Shown here in pieces: positions 7,830 through 16,926 of a stretch of DNA of 64,000 nt (positions are counted from its first letter, which is position 1; each line of letters starts with the position of its first letter). A program made the translations under genes and the position numbers. The notes under the pieces were generated by a model. That model saw nothing but the letters and a program-made list of their open reading frames with translations. It did not search any database and was not told the DNA's origin. The DNA is from Ulvibacter algarum (lineage in GTDB: Bacteria; Bacteroidota; Bacteroidia; Flavobacteriales; Flavobacteriaceae), in contig CANLBJ010000003.1 in NCBI GenBank assembly GCA_947488905.1, positions 186,001 through 250,000 of the forward strand, given 5' to 3'.

Positions 7830-9251
7830 ATGGCAGAACAAGGAAAAGATAATTTTAGAGATACCATAGGGACACTTGATAAAGAAGGAGGACGCGCATG
7901 GGTTTTCCCTAAAAAACCAGTGGGTAAATGGTATGAGTACAGAAAGTACGTTAGTTATTTCTTACTTATTATATTATTGGTTTCTCCATTTATTAAAATA
8001 AATGGCCATCAATTTTTACTCTTCAATGTACTAGAAAGACGTTTCAACATTTTTGGCTTCCCATTCTGGCCTCAAGACTTTTACATTTTTGTAATTATGA
8101 TGCTTACGGGCGTGGTCTTCGTCATCATTTTTACCGTCGCCTTAGGTAGAATCTTTTGCGGATGGATATGTCCGCAGACCATTTTTATGGAGATGGTATT
8201 TAGAAGAATAGAATACTGGATAGATGGTGATAGAGGAAAGCAAATAAGACTTGCAAAAATGCCCTGGAACCGCGAGAAGATAATGAAGCGATCATTAAAA
8301 TGGTTTGTGTTTTTTATCATCTCATTTATTATTGCAAATGTATTTTTAGCCTACCTTATCGGTAGTGATCGTCTGTTAAGGTATATTACAGATGGACCTA
8401 GCGAGCATATGAGTACATTAATATCACTGCTAGTTTTTACAGGAGTATTCTACTTTATTTTTGCTTGGTTTAGAGAACAAGTATGTATCATCGTTTGTCC
8501 TTACGGAAGATTACAAGGTGTACTACTCGATAAAAAATCTATTGTTGTTGCTTATGACCATAAACGTGGCGAAAAAGAAGAAGGTCGTGCTAAGTTTAAG
8601 AAAAATGAAGACCGTGTTGCTAGTGGCAAAGGAGATTGTATAGACTGTAACCAGTGCGTGCAGGTCTGCCCTACCGGTATTGACATACGTAACGGTACAC
8701 AGTTAGAATGTATTAACTGTACTGCCTGTATTGACGCCTGTAACAGTATCATGGACGCTGTAGATTTACCGCAAGGATTGATACGGTATGCTAGTGAAGA
8801 TGAGATAGAAAAGAAAGCGAAGTTTGTATTAACACCACGACTTAAAGGATACCTTGTAATGATGGGAATCTTAATTGCAGTATTAACTGGAATGCTTTTT
8901 TTACGTAATGATGTTGAAGCAGACATTTTAAGATTACCTGGGCAATTGTACGAACGCAAGGCAGACAATATTATTAGCAATGTGTACACCTACAAACTGG
9001 TAAACAAAACAAACAATGAAATTAAAGACGTTAGTTTTAAACTGTTATCACATAAAGGTACAGTAGTCATTGTTAGTAGCGGAGTTTTAGAAGTACCTGC
9101 TGGTGGTACCGCAGAAGGAACCCTCTTTGTAGAACTTAACGCAAGCGCGCTTAGCGGTGATAAAGACAAAGTTGTCATAGGTGTTTACAGTGGCGGAGAA
9201 CAAATTGAAACCACAAGAACAGCCTTTTTAGGGCCTAGAAGTTATAAATAG
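7830..9251 (+). CDS. ccoG: cbb3 oxidase accessory ferredoxin-like protein CcoG (FixG/RdxA)
   Basis: A 473-residue polytopic protein with about five membrane helices. It has an N-terminal CGWICPQ (Cys110, Cys114), then CIIVCPYGRLQG, two 4Fe-4S ferredoxin motifs (CIDCNQCVQVCP at 270-281 and CINCTACIDAC at 294-304), a further helix, and a C-terminal Ig-like periplasmic domain (about 370-473). CcoG reduces copper for delivery to CuB during cbb3 biogenesis. The ATG at 7830 overlaps one copy of the window-wide motif CTTCGGAAA (7822-7830), an odd place for a repeated sequence. Confidence 0.95.
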   Translation: MAEQGKDNFRDTIGTLDKEGGRAWVFPKKPVGKWYEYRKYVSYFLLIILLVSPFIKINGHQFLLFNVLERRFNIFGFPFWPQDFYIFVIMMLTGVVFVIIFTVALGRIFCGWICPQTIFMEMVFRRIEYWIDGDRGKQIRLAKMPWNREKIMKRSLKWFVFFIISFIIANVFLAYLIGSDRLLRYITDGPSEHMSTLISLLVFTGVFYFIFAWFREQVCIIVCPYGRLQGVLLDKKSIVVAYDHKRGEKEEGRAKFKKNEDRVASGKGDCIDCNQCVQVCPTGIDIRNGTQLECINCTACIDACNSIMDAVDLPQGLIRYASEDEIEKKAKFVLTPRLKGYLVMMGILIAVLTGMLFLRNDVEADILRLPGQLYERKADNIISNVYTYKLVNKTNNEIKDVSFKLLSHKGTVVIVSSGVLEVPAGGTAEGTLFVELNASALSGDKDKVVIGVYSGGEQIETTRTAFLGPRSYK

Positions 9252-9340
9252 TTTGAGCTTTAGAATAAGAAAATAGAGCACGGAGTATAGGCAAAAAGAA
9301 AGAGTTTAACTTAAAGATACCCGCCTACGCGGACAAACAT

Positions 9341-9787
9341 ATGAAAATTAATTGGGGAACAGGATTAGTAATTGGGATGGCTCTTTTTATGAGCTTTATC
9401 ATCTACTTAGTAGTAGAAATGACTACTAACCATGATTTAGACCATGACCTAGTAACAGATAATTACTACCAGCAAGAAATGGAGCTGCAGCAGAATATTG
9501 ATGCTCAAAAAAACACAGCTTCTATGACAAAGCAGATCACAGGGGTTAAAACAGATAAAGGCTATACGCTAGAATTTCCTGATGGCTATGACCCAAAAAA
9601 GATTACCGGTAATGTGTTCCTATATAGACCATCTAACAAGCTATTGGACTTTCAATTGCCTTTGCAATTGTCAGATTCAAAATTGCTCATACCTGACGAT
9701 CGTTTGTTAGGTGGTCGTTGGAACATTACTATTGTTTGGGAATACGATGATGAAGAATACCGTTTTGAAAAAAAGATATCATATTAA
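9341..9787 (+). CDS. ccoH: FixH/CcoH family protein
   Basis: A 148-residue protein with a single N-terminal membrane helix (about residues 7-28) and a periplasmic domain. The start MKINWGTGLVIGMALFM and the segment LVTDNYYQQEMELQQNIDA are typical of the FixH family, which is required for stable cbb3 assembly. It stands between ccoG and the DsbD-like gene as in other flavobacterial cco loci. An 89-base spacer separates it from ccoG and contains a small GC-rich palindrome at 9321-9332 (CCGC-CTAC-GCGG) that looks like a degenerate intergenic repeat. Confidence 0.9.
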   Translation: MKINWGTGLVIGMALFMSFIIYLVVEMTTNHDLDHDLVTDNYYQQEMELQQNIDAQKNTASMTKQITGVKTDKGYTLEFPDGYDPKKITGNVFLYRPSNKLLDFQLPLQLSDSKLLIPDDRLLGGRWNITIVWEYDDEEYRFEKKISY

Positions 9788-9830
9788 TCTATAATTACTA
9801 GCAAGTCTACTTCTTGCAAAAATTAAAAAA

Positions 9831-10538
9831 ATGTTACTTACCGCACTCATACTAGGTTTACTAGGCAGTTTTCACTGCGTAGGTATGTGCGGCCCTATTG
9901 CATTTTTACTCCCTTTAGATAGACATAGCCAGACTAAAAGAGTCTTACAAATAGTAAGCTATCATGCAGGGCGCTTATTTACGTATGCAACCATTGGTTT
10001 ACTGTTTGGGTTTTTAGGCAAAAACCTAGAGCTATTTGGGCTACAGCAATATATCTCTATCATCGTGGGTGTATTAATGATACTAGCCATCTTATTACCA
10101 TCAAAGATTTTTGCCAAGTATAACGGCTCTGGTTTTATATATCGCTGGGTAAGTAAAGTAAAATCTGCACTGGGCGGAGCACTTAAAAAGAAAACACTAG
10201 ATGGTTTTTTTACCATTGGTTTTCTCAACGGGTTTTTACCTTGCGGTTTAGTATATATGGCAGTCTTTGCTAGTGTAGCTGCTGGAGGTGGCTGGCAAGG
10301 TGGTTTATATATGGTCTTTTTTGGTTTGGGCACCATACCACTTATGACAACCGCAGCCTATTTAGGAAATTTTCTAAACGCAACTTTAAAAAAACGATTC
10401 TTAAAAGCAATTCCTGTTTTTGTGGTCATTGTAGGGTTGCTATTTATATTAAGAGGTTTAGGTTTAGGGATTCCCTATATCTCCCCCTCGCCTATGGTAG
10501 CTTTAGAAGAAGTTTCCGCAGCACATGAATGTCACTAA
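9831..10538 (+). CDS. DsbD/TauE-SafE-like six-helix membrane protein of the cco locus
   Basis: A 235-residue protein with six predicted helices. The conserved start LGLLGSFHCVGMCGPIAFLLP has two cysteines and a His in the first helix, and the fourth helix has GFLNGFLPCGLVYMAV; together these are the paired Cys helices of the DsbD_2 / 'sulfite exporter' family (PF13386 type). Members next to cbb3 genes are thought to help metal or thiol handling during cytochrome maturation. The C-terminus ends HECH, a possible metal-binding tail. It follows ccoH by 43 bases. A sulfite transport function should not be assumed from the family name. Confidence 0.87.
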   Translation: MLLTALILGLLGSFHCVGMCGPIAFLLPLDRHSQTKRVLQIVSYHAGRLFTYATIGLLFGFLGKNLELFGLQQYISIIVGVLMILAILLPSKIFAKYNGSGFIYRWVSKVKSALGGALKKKTLDGFFTIGFLNGFLPCGLVYMAVFASVAAGGGWQGGLYMVFFGLGTIPLMTTAAYLGNFLNATLKKRFLKAIPVFVVIVGLLFILRGLGLGIPYISPSPMVALEEVSAAHECH

Positions 10539-10560
10539 CTAACACTTAAAAATATAAATT

Positions 10561-10755
10561 ATGAACACACTTTTTATACCACTTGTAGACTGGGGAATGG
10601 GCTCATTTATCATTGGAGTCTTTGCGGTAGTCTGTATCGCTTTAGTACTTGTTGTAGTCAGTCTTATGCGTACAGACGTTAGCGCGCCTATGCCAGAGAC
10701 CCCTAAAAAAGAAGATGCTACTACAGATGTTGAACCAGTAAAAAAAGAAGAATAA
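10561..10755 (+). CDS. Small single-helix membrane protein at the end of the cco locus, unrecognised
   Basis: A 64-residue protein with one hydrophobic helix (about residues 14-36) and a Lys/Glu-rich tail (PETPKKEDATTDVEPVKKEE). I do not recognise a family. It starts 22 bases after the preceding cco gene, and the tail resembles those of CcoS and CcoQ in composition. It is probably the last cistron, ending just before the hairpin at 10765-10797. An accessory subunit or assembly factor of the oxidase is possible but is only an inference from position. Confidence 0.7.
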   Translation: MNTLFIPLVDWGMGSFIIGVFAVVCIALVLVVVSLMRTDVSAPMPETPKKEDATTDVEPVKKEE

Positions 10756-10764
10756 AAAACGAAT

Positions 10765-10797
10765 AAAGGGAGTGTGTTTTTATTAATCACTCCCTTT
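10765..10797. terminator. Hairpin terminator between converging operons
   Basis: A perfect 10-bp stem: AAAGGGAGTG (10765-10774) pairs with CACTCCCTTT (10788-10797) across a 13-base loop. Read on the - strand it is followed by a T-rich run (after ATTCG), so it is best as terminator of the hsd-EcsC-DUF2188 operon, whose last stop codon (10796-10798) overlaps the stem. It may also stop + strand cco transcripts. Confidence 0.85.
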
Positions 10798-11083
10798 AAT
10801 CAAAGCTTATACGATCCCGAATCTTTCCATCTAAGCCATGGATAATCACATCTGCCTTCTTTTTTCTGGCAATGGTTTTTGCTTTATTGATAGCGGTAGA
10901 TTGTTTTCTGTGTTTTGAGGTAATGCGTTTATTACCCTCTCGTCGCACTGCCCAGTCATCTTCATAAGGCACCACGTGTTGATGCCACGTTCTTTTACGC
11001 ACTGGCTTCATACTATCTAAGATGGCTTCAATAAGATCCCTAAAAAATTCTTTCCAAGAACGAGGTGCTGTGTTTTTTGTCAT
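10796..11083 (-). CDS. DUF2188 domain protein
   Basis: A 95-residue basic protein. The C-terminal half matches the DUF2188 pattern: HVVPYEDDWAVRREGNKR, then spaced helices with AINKAKTIARKKKADVIIHG, ending DGKIRDRISF. The family is short, widespread and of unknown function. The N-terminal part (about residues 8-35) is an extra charged helix. It starts 10 bases after the EcsC-family gene and ends inside the operon's terminator, so it is the last cistron of the hsd run. Confidence 0.85.
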   Translation of the reverse strand: MTKNTAPRSWKEFFRDLIEAILDSMKPVRKRTWHQHVVPYEDDWAVRREGNKRITSKHRKQSTAINKAKTIARKKKADVIIHGLDGKIRDRISFD

Positions 11084-11093
11084 TTCTGAAATA

Positions 11094-11927
11094 TTAAATA
11101 TCTATTGCATTGTACCGTTCTTGCACAATGGCTATACCGTATTTTCTTTCTAACATTCTAATAGTAAAATGCGCCTCTGCCATTTTCTGAAAATGAGAGA
11201 TAAACGTATAATTAATAGCACCACCCGTTAGGCCACCCACAACAGGTATTAACTGTGCCGCCACCTTCTCTGAAACTTTACTGCTAAACCTTGCTACAAT
11301 AGACGAAAATGTAGCATATAATGGGTTTGAACTAGAAGACAATGATTTTAATAAACCCTGCACTCCTACTTCACTTGCTTTATTAATACTAGACTGTATT
11401 GCTATTCTTGAAGCATAATAAGAGGTATCTGCACCATCATCATCTTTAGAGTCACCACCTAGCGCTAACACCTGTAAGCACTCAAACTGTGCCTCTATGG
11501 TATGTAAATCTTCTCCCTTGCCTCTAGCGATATCCATTATAGTGCGCATAATAAATTTTGTGGTTAAGGCTAAGTCTGCTGCAAAGGCAGCTTGCCCCAC
11601 AATAGGAGTACCAGCACCCAGAAAACCACTAGCGGCACCTGTAGTAGTCACTAGTGTTTTATACACCACTTTAGACGGTTTTTTAAAAGGCTTTCCTTTT
11701 TTCATGGTCTTTAAGTTGACCTGTACTACTTGCTCTAAAATAGAAGTCGTTTTCTCAAACACAAAGCTTTGCACCTTAGCGGGCAATAACTCTACGCCAT
11801 CTTCTATTTTACCACCTATAAAATTAAAACCCTTCATTAAATAACTCACGTTATTCATGTCTTGCTTTGCTTTGATGATGAGTATCTCATCTTCTAGAGT
11901 GATGGCTTGGGGTGTTAGTTTGTTCAT
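11094..11927 (-). CDS. EcsC-family protein
   Basis: A 277-residue protein with the EcsC family features: an amphipathic N-terminal helical region, a central small-residue-rich hydrophobic segment (TTTGAASGFLGAGTPIVGQAA, about 92-113) followed by ADLALTTKFIMRTIMDIARGKGEDL, and a later Gly-rich segment VGGLTGGAINYTFISHFQ. EcsC proteins are peripheral or weakly membrane-inserted and have no settled function. It lies 29 bases downstream of hsdR in the same direction, so it may be co-transcribed with the restriction system; whether it takes part in defence is unknown. Confidence 0.85.
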   Translation of the reverse strand: MNKLTPQAITLEDEILIIKAKQDMNNVSYLMKGFNFIGGKIEDGVELLPAKVQSFVFEKTTSILEQVVQVNLKTMKKGKPFKKPSKVVYKTLVTTTGAASGFLGAGTPIVGQAAFAADLALTTKFIMRTIMDIARGKGEDLHTIEAQFECLQVLALGGDSKDDDGADTSYYASRIAIQSSINKASEVGVQGLLKSLSSSSNPLYATFSSIVARFSSKVSEKVAAQLIPVVGGLTGGAINYTFISHFQKMAEAHFTIRMLERKYGIAIVQERYNAIDI

Positions 11928-11956
11928 TGTTTTAAGTTGCTTTATTAATCAAAAAA

Positions 11957-14900
11957 CTACAATCCCGACTCAGACATTCGCTTCATCGTATCAAAAAGCG
12001 CTATTTTAAAGGCATCATCTTTAGCATACAACCTATATAAATCAAGCTCTTGTTTACGTTGTTGTGCCATAACATCATTCATGATTTTTTCGAATGCTAT
12101 ATTTTTATTTTGTTCATCTGAATTATTTAAATATTTCGACTCAAAATCTGGATGTGCTTGTATTGACTTTGTTAAGCTAATAAACTTAACTCTTTGGTCT
12201 TCTGGTGTTGCTTCCCAATTTTGAAACCAACGCTCATTAAAACTCTGTATTATTAAATCTAATGGATCTTTTTCTTCATCAGAGCCGTGTGCTCCTCTTG
12301 GATTTGGATTTTGAGGGTCAACCTCACTTTCCGAATCATCTAAGCCTATAGTTTGGTTCAACTTTACACGTTCTAATCCATAGGTTGATAAATCTACAGA
12401 TTCAAGTAGCTCGTCTAAAGCATCAATCTCATCTGGTTTAATTGGAAGTTTAGGAATTAAGAATTTTAAAAACCAAAACAACTTTTCCCAGTTCACTATT
12501 TCATACGGCATTATGGAAGCCATCTGCCCATAAATTTTCACAAACTGTTTTGCTTTAATTTTAAAATCTGCCTTGTCATCGTCCTCTAGTTCTAATTCAT
12601 TAACAAAACGCTCTGCAGCACGTTCAATTATCGGACTTAAAACCTGAGCATCTTCTTTATTAAAAAATTTGATATTAAAATCTTCTACTTCACTCCACTC
12701 GTAAACACCTACATCATCCAGCACCTCTTTTAACTCGTGTAATACATTTACATCTGTTGCTTCACTTAATGAAGTAGCTGTGTAAAATGGATCAAATGAC
12801 TGTTTAATATCATCTGTAGAATTGAAGAAATCCAACACAAAGACATCTTCTGTCTTTTTACCTAATTTTGTTGCTGCTCTATTTAATCGTGACAATGCTT
12901 GCACCGCCAAAACGCCTTGTAGCTTTTTATCTACATACATCGCACATAATTTGGGTTGGTCAAAACCTGTAAGATATTTGTTCGCGACTACTAGTATTCT
13001 ACACTCATCTTCATCAAACTTTATGCGTGTGTCTTTCTCTGCAAAGCCATTCATTTCTGCCTCTGTGTACTCAATGCCATCTACTTCTTTTGAACCAGAG
13101 AATGCAATCAATACTTTAAATGGGTTGCCTTTATCTAATAAAATTCTTTGCAATCCTTTATAGTAACGTATGGCAGATTCTATACTCTGCGTTACTACCA
13201 TCGCTTTCGCTTTTCCTTTTAGCTTTTTTTGATTTACTATTTTAGGAATAAAATGATCGAGTATAATTTCTGCTTTTGTATTTATAGTTTGCTGATGTTG
13301 TTCTACGTACGCACGCAACTTTTTCTGTGCTTTGGCAGAATCAAACAAAGGGTTATCTTCTATCGATTTTTCTATCTCGTAGTAACTTTTTAAAGTGGTG
13401 TAGTTTGCTAATACATCTAAGATAAAACCTTCTTCAATAGCTTGTTTCATAGAGTATAAATGAAAAGGTTTAAACTTTCCTTCTTCATCTTTTACACCAA
13501 ACTTCTCTAAAGTGATTGGTTTTGGTGTTGCTGTAAAAGCCAAATAACTTGCGTTACCACGCATTTTACGAGATTGCATCGCTTGTACTATTTTATCTTG
13601 TGCATCTGTATCATCATCTTCATTAAACTGTTGCCCCATCGCCCTGTTCATATTATCATGAGCAGAACCACTTTGACTACTGTGTGCTTCATCAATAATC
13701 ACCGCAAAACGCTTTTCACTTAAATCTGCAATACCATCAATAATAAATGGAAATTTTTGGATAGTGGTAATTATTATTTTTTTGCCCTGTTCCAGACTAT
13801 CTCTTAATTCTTTAGAGGAATACGCAGGCGCAATAATATTTTTAACTTCTGAAAAGTCAGCAATATTATCCCGTATCTGTTTATCTAACAAACGTCTATC
13901 TGTTACCACAATAACCGAATCAAATAATGGGCGCTCCACATCTATAACGCCAGGCACATCACTATTCACTGGATAGGTTTCTATTAATTGATACGCAGCC
14001 CAAGTGATAGAATTAGATTTACCAGAACCCGCAGAATGCTGAATCAAATACGTCTGCCCTACTCCTTTTCTACTGGCATCATCAATAATTTTACGCACCA
14101 CATCCATTTGGTGGTATCGCGGAAAAAATAATGTCTTTGTTTGTATTGGGTCTTTCTTTTTACCATCTAGGCGCACAAAATGCTGAATGATATTTGCCAA
14201 ACTCTCTCTTGTAAAGACCTCGTTCCATAAATAACTGGTGCGGTGTCCTATTTCACCTTTTGGTAATTCTGGATTTCCTTTACCGTGTTTGTTTCCTTTG
14301 TTAAATGGTAAGAAGAACGTGTTTTTGCCGTTTAACTTTGTGGTCATATATGCTTCGTCTGTATCCACTGCAAAATGAACCACACAGCGTGCAAACTGTA
14401 ATAAAGGTTGCTTATTATCACGCTGTGTCATGTATTGGTGCTGACCGTGCACTCTAGCGTTTTGACCTGTCCAGTGGTTTTTTAACTCCATAGTCACAAT
14501 AGGCAATCCATTAATAAACAAAACCATGTCTATTTCTTCTCTTGGGTTGTCCACACTATAGCGTAACTGCCTCGTCTCACTAAAACGGTTTTGGGCAAAA
14601 TTATCTTTTACTTGTTGGCTACTACTCGCTAATGGCAACTGATAAAACAAGGTGAAATTTGCATCATCTACTTGTAAGCCTTTTTTAAGTAAATACAGAA
14701 TCCCGTATTTTTTAACTAGGCGATCATAGCGATTTAAAATTTTCAACTTCCAGTCGCTTTGCTTTTGTAGCTTTTCTAATTCTTCTTTTTGTGTGTTTTC
14801 TAAAAAGCTCCAAAAAAACTGCTCGTCAATTGCAAATTGTGCATTAAAATTAGAAGGCTGACCTATGTAATAACCTTTGCCTGTTCTATATACTTCTCCA

Positions 14901-15016
14901 TTTTCGTTTACTGCATCCACAGATACACCATCCTTTTTAAGGTCTTCTATGCAGGTTCCAGCTAACGTTCTTTCTATGGCCGCTTCTAGAGCTTGTTCGT
15001 TGGTTTGGCTATGCAT
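11957..15016 (-). CDS. hsdR: Type I restriction enzyme, R (endonuclease/translocase) subunit
   Basis: A 1019-residue HsdR. The N-terminal nuclease domain shows a PD-(D/E)XK core (Asp163 in EIDMVLF, Glu177-x-Lys179 in MELKN). The SF2 helicase/translocase follows, with Walker A HSAGSGKS (about residue 330), DEAH box IIDEAH (about 440), motif III FTATP, and motif VI QALSRLNRA. A C-terminal helical domain (about 800-1019) should contact HsdM. Length is normal for the family and no frameshift is visible, so the enzyme looks intact. It is separated from hsdS by three non-hsd genes, the nearest of which ends 7 bases before the hsdR start. Confidence 0.96.
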   Translation of the reverse strand: MHSQTNEQALEAAIERTLAGTCIEDLKKDGVSVDAVNENGEVYRTGKGYYIGQPSNFNAQFAIDEQFFWSFLENTQKEELEKLQKQSDWKLKILNRYDRLVKKYGILYLLKKGLQVDDANFTLFYQLPLASSSQQVKDNFAQNRFSETRQLRYSVDNPREEIDMVLFINGLPIVTMELKNHWTGQNARVHGQHQYMTQRDNKQPLLQFARCVVHFAVDTDEAYMTTKLNGKNTFFLPFNKGNKHGKGNPELPKGEIGHRTSYLWNEVFTRESLANIIQHFVRLDGKKKDPIQTKTLFFPRYHQMDVVRKIIDDASRKGVGQTYLIQHSAGSGKSNSITWAAYQLIETYPVNSDVPGVIDVERPLFDSVIVVTDRRLLDKQIRDNIADFSEVKNIIAPAYSSKELRDSLEQGKKIIITTIQKFPFIIDGIADLSEKRFAVIIDEAHSSQSGSAHDNMNRAMGQQFNEDDDTDAQDKIVQAMQSRKMRGNASYLAFTATPKPITLEKFGVKDEEGKFKPFHLYSMKQAIEEGFILDVLANYTTLKSYYEIEKSIEDNPLFDSAKAQKKLRAYVEQHQQTINTKAEIILDHFIPKIVNQKKLKGKAKAMVVTQSIESAIRYYKGLQRILLDKGNPFKVLIAFSGSKEVDGIEYTEAEMNGFAEKDTRIKFDEDECRILVVANKYLTGFDQPKLCAMYVDKKLQGVLAVQALSRLNRAATKLGKKTEDVFVLDFFNSTDDIKQSFDPFYTATSLSEATDVNVLHELKEVLDDVGVYEWSEVEDFNIKFFNKEDAQVLSPIIERAAERFVNELELEDDDKADFKIKAKQFVKIYGQMASIMPYEIVNWEKLFWFLKFLIPKLPIKPDEIDALDELLESVDLSTYGLERVKLNQTIGLDDSESEVDPQNPNPRGAHGSDEEKDPLDLIIQSFNERWFQNWEATPEDQRVKFISLTKSIQAHPDFESKYLNNSDEQNKNIAFEKIMNDVMAQQRKQELDLYRLYAKDDAFKIALFDTMKRMSESGL

Positions 15017-15023
15017 GTTTATA

Positions 15024-15929
15024 TTAGATTGTGTTATAAAGATTTACTAACCTCTGTTCTGCTGTTTTAATATCATTACCTTGGTTACCACTTGATTTTG
15101 AACCTAATAACCCGAATAACAATACTTTTCCATTAAATGAAAAATAAACCCTCAATGCTTTTGGATTAAATATTCTCAATTCATAAATTTCAATTGTTGT
15201 CTTATCTAGAGTTACCTCTTTAATTTTATCATTATCTGGTTTAATCGGAAAAAGGTAATTTTCTTTTTTTACCGTTTCTAAAAGGGTTAATACTGATTCT
15301 TGTTCAATTACTGATAATTTAAAAAAATCTCTATCAAATGATTTTAATGATTTAACCTCTTCAATTATAGATTTCACTTTTTCAAGTGTCGATAATTTTA
15401 CTGTACCAACTTCTTCAATAATAGAAGTAACAATTTTTGTATTATCTACTTCTCCGTATAAATTATTTATTAATAACTTATCGGCAGAATCATTATTTTC
15501 TATTAATTCTAACTGATGTGCTTTTAAATCATCATGTATTTGAAGAGTAAATAAATAACCTTTAGCTATAGAAATGTAAGGAAGATAAAATGTTTCAACT
15601 GTATCATCACCTAGTTTTATGCTATAATTCTTCTCAAATAATGATTCATCATCAATGTCTACATCTTCATCAATAGGATACCTTCGAAAATAATAAAATG
15701 CTAAGCGTTTCAATGCTTTATCTTGAATGTTATCGATAGCATCTAATAAAGTATAAGAATCTGTTAATTTTAATAATGAAGGTAGTTTCTCTGTAACAAT
15801 ACCTTTTGCTACATTGGGTTTTTCTACTACTTCCTTAAATTGTTCAAGTGTCTTTTTAAATGATATGTCAAATTCATTTTTTGTAAACACACCGCTCAAA
15901 CATTCGTTATTAAAATAAAATTTTTCCAT
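15024..15929 (-). CDS. Unrecognised cassette protein with a HigB/RelE-like C-terminal segment
   Basis: A 301-residue protein I cannot place as a whole. The N-terminal 240 residues are mixed alpha/beta, acidic, with no motif I know. The last 55 residues read YELRIF (249-254), LRVYFSFNGKVLLFGLL (259-275), Lys278, then DIKTAEQRL (286-294). This order (YELR, RVxYxF, VxLLxGFxKK, IxxAxxR) is that of Gp49/HigB-like toxins of the RelE superfamily. The similarity is my reading, not a search result. It starts 13 bases after the AAA ATPase gene and ends 7 bases before hsdR, so it belongs to the inserted three-gene cassette. The sequence is AT-richer than its hsd neighbours. Confidence 0.75.
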   Translation of the reverse strand: MEKFYFNNECLSGVFTKNEFDISFKKTLEQFKEVVEKPNVAKGIVTEKLPSLLKLTDSYTLLDAIDNIQDKALKRLAFYYFRRYPIDEDVDIDDESLFEKNYSIKLGDDTVETFYLPYISIAKGYLFTLQIHDDLKAHQLELIENNDSADKLLINNLYGEVDNTKIVTSIIEEVGTVKLSTLEKVKSIIEEVKSLKSFDRDFFKLSVIEQESVLTLLETVKKENYLFPIKPDNDKIKEVTLDKTTIEIYELRIFNPKALRVYFSFNGKVLLFGLLGSKSSGNQGNDIKTAEQRLVNLYNTI

Positions 15930-15942
15930 GATACTGAAGCGG

Positions 15943-16926
15943 TTAAAGTAAATGTCTTGAATTTATTTCAAACTGATCAAATAAACCATCTGGACAATCT
16001 TTTAGCCTACCATTTCCATCTATTAGTGCTTCCTGAACATCTGTATTTCCTTTTTCATCCAATTCAAACCAATACGTTTTTATTTTTTCATTAAATGATG
16101 CTTTATTTTCTTTAGCAAATATTCTAATACCATCAAAAACATGATCGCTATGAGTTTCAATTATTACTTGTACTCCAGCCTCCACTACTAATGAAATTAA
16201 TCTTGCTAATTCTGTTTGCCCTTTTGGATGTAGATGAGCTTCTGGATTTTCTATAATTACAGTTTTTTTTAAAATAGCACCAAGCAAAAGTGATGCTATA
16301 ACAGGTAAAGTGTAACTTAATCCAAAACCAACATTTTTAGAACGGTGTTCATTAAATGTTATATAAGATGTATCGCTTTTTTTGTTAATTACAGATTTAA
16401 ATTTAGTGTTTGGGGATATTATCCCCAACCATGCTTCCAAATTAAAATAAAATGTATCACCTTGTGAATTAGAATGCTTAAGAGCACTTGGAATTATTTC
16501 ATTTTCAAAGTGCTCTATTACTTTTGTAATATTATCTCCTTGATTTCCTATATTATAATTATTTCCATAATTTAAAGGAATTGATGTCCTTGGTCCAAAC
16601 CTATCTGCCGATATATAGTTACAAGCAAAGTCTGGATTACCGCTTAATGTAATTTTATCCTCTTCTATCATTACACTTCCATCAGTATCTATGTATTTGG
16701 CTGTTATTTCTAATTTCTTAGAGTACTGATTTTTTAGCTCTGAAAAATCACCAAATCCTTCCAATAAGGACTCATTTTTCTCAATTGCTTGTTGCCCCAT
16801 TAGTATCGCCTGTATAACGCTACTTTTTCCACTACTATTTAGGCCTGTAAGAATTGTTAGGTCACCAAAATTAATCGTATTATATAAGAATGATTTAAAT
16901 CCTTTTAAGGTTATTGAACTAATCAT
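15943..16926 (-). CDS. AAA/SMC-like ATPase with DUF3696-type C-terminus
   Basis: A 327-residue ATPase of the OLD/RecF-like group. Walker A is GLNSSGKS at 28-35; an ABC-signature-like segment GFGLSYTLPVI lies at 200-210; Walker B is VIIENPEAHLHP at 223-234; the switch His is in ETHSDH at 257-262. The C-terminus (about 284-327) has YWFELDEKGN and CPDGLFDQF, the DUF3696 pattern. No TOPRIM nuclease domain is present, so nuclease activity would have to come from a partner. The start overlaps the stop of the DUF262 gene by 4 bases (ATGA), which points to a fixed-ratio complex. Such ATPase plus DUF262 pairs occur in phage-defence loci. Confidence 0.9.
   Translation of the reverse strand: MISSITLKGFKSFLYNTINFGDLTILTGLNSSGKSSVIQAILMGQQAIEKNESLLEGFGDFSELKNQYSKKLEITAKYIDTDGSVMIEEDKITLSGNPDFACNYISADRFGPRTSIPLNYGNNYNIGNQGDNITKVIEHFENEIIPSALKHSNSQGDTFYFNLEAWLGIISPNTKFKSVINKKSDTSYITFNEHRSKNVGFGLSYTLPVIASLLLGAILKKTVIIENPEAHLHPKGQTELARLISLVVEAGVQVIIETHSDHVFDGIRIFAKENKASFNEKIKTYWFELDEKGNTDVQEALIDGNGRLKDCPDGLFDQFEINSRHLL

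Noticed and set aside
8552-8989. A 145-codon frame antisense to ccoG
   Set aside because: ccoG is certain from its Fe-S motifs; the antisense product shows no fold or promoter.
15943-16926. The ATPase as an OLD nuclease or a Septu/Gabija component
   Set aside because: No TOPRIM domain follows the ATPase domain and no HNH or UvrD partner is adjacent; a DUF3696-type tail is seen instead.
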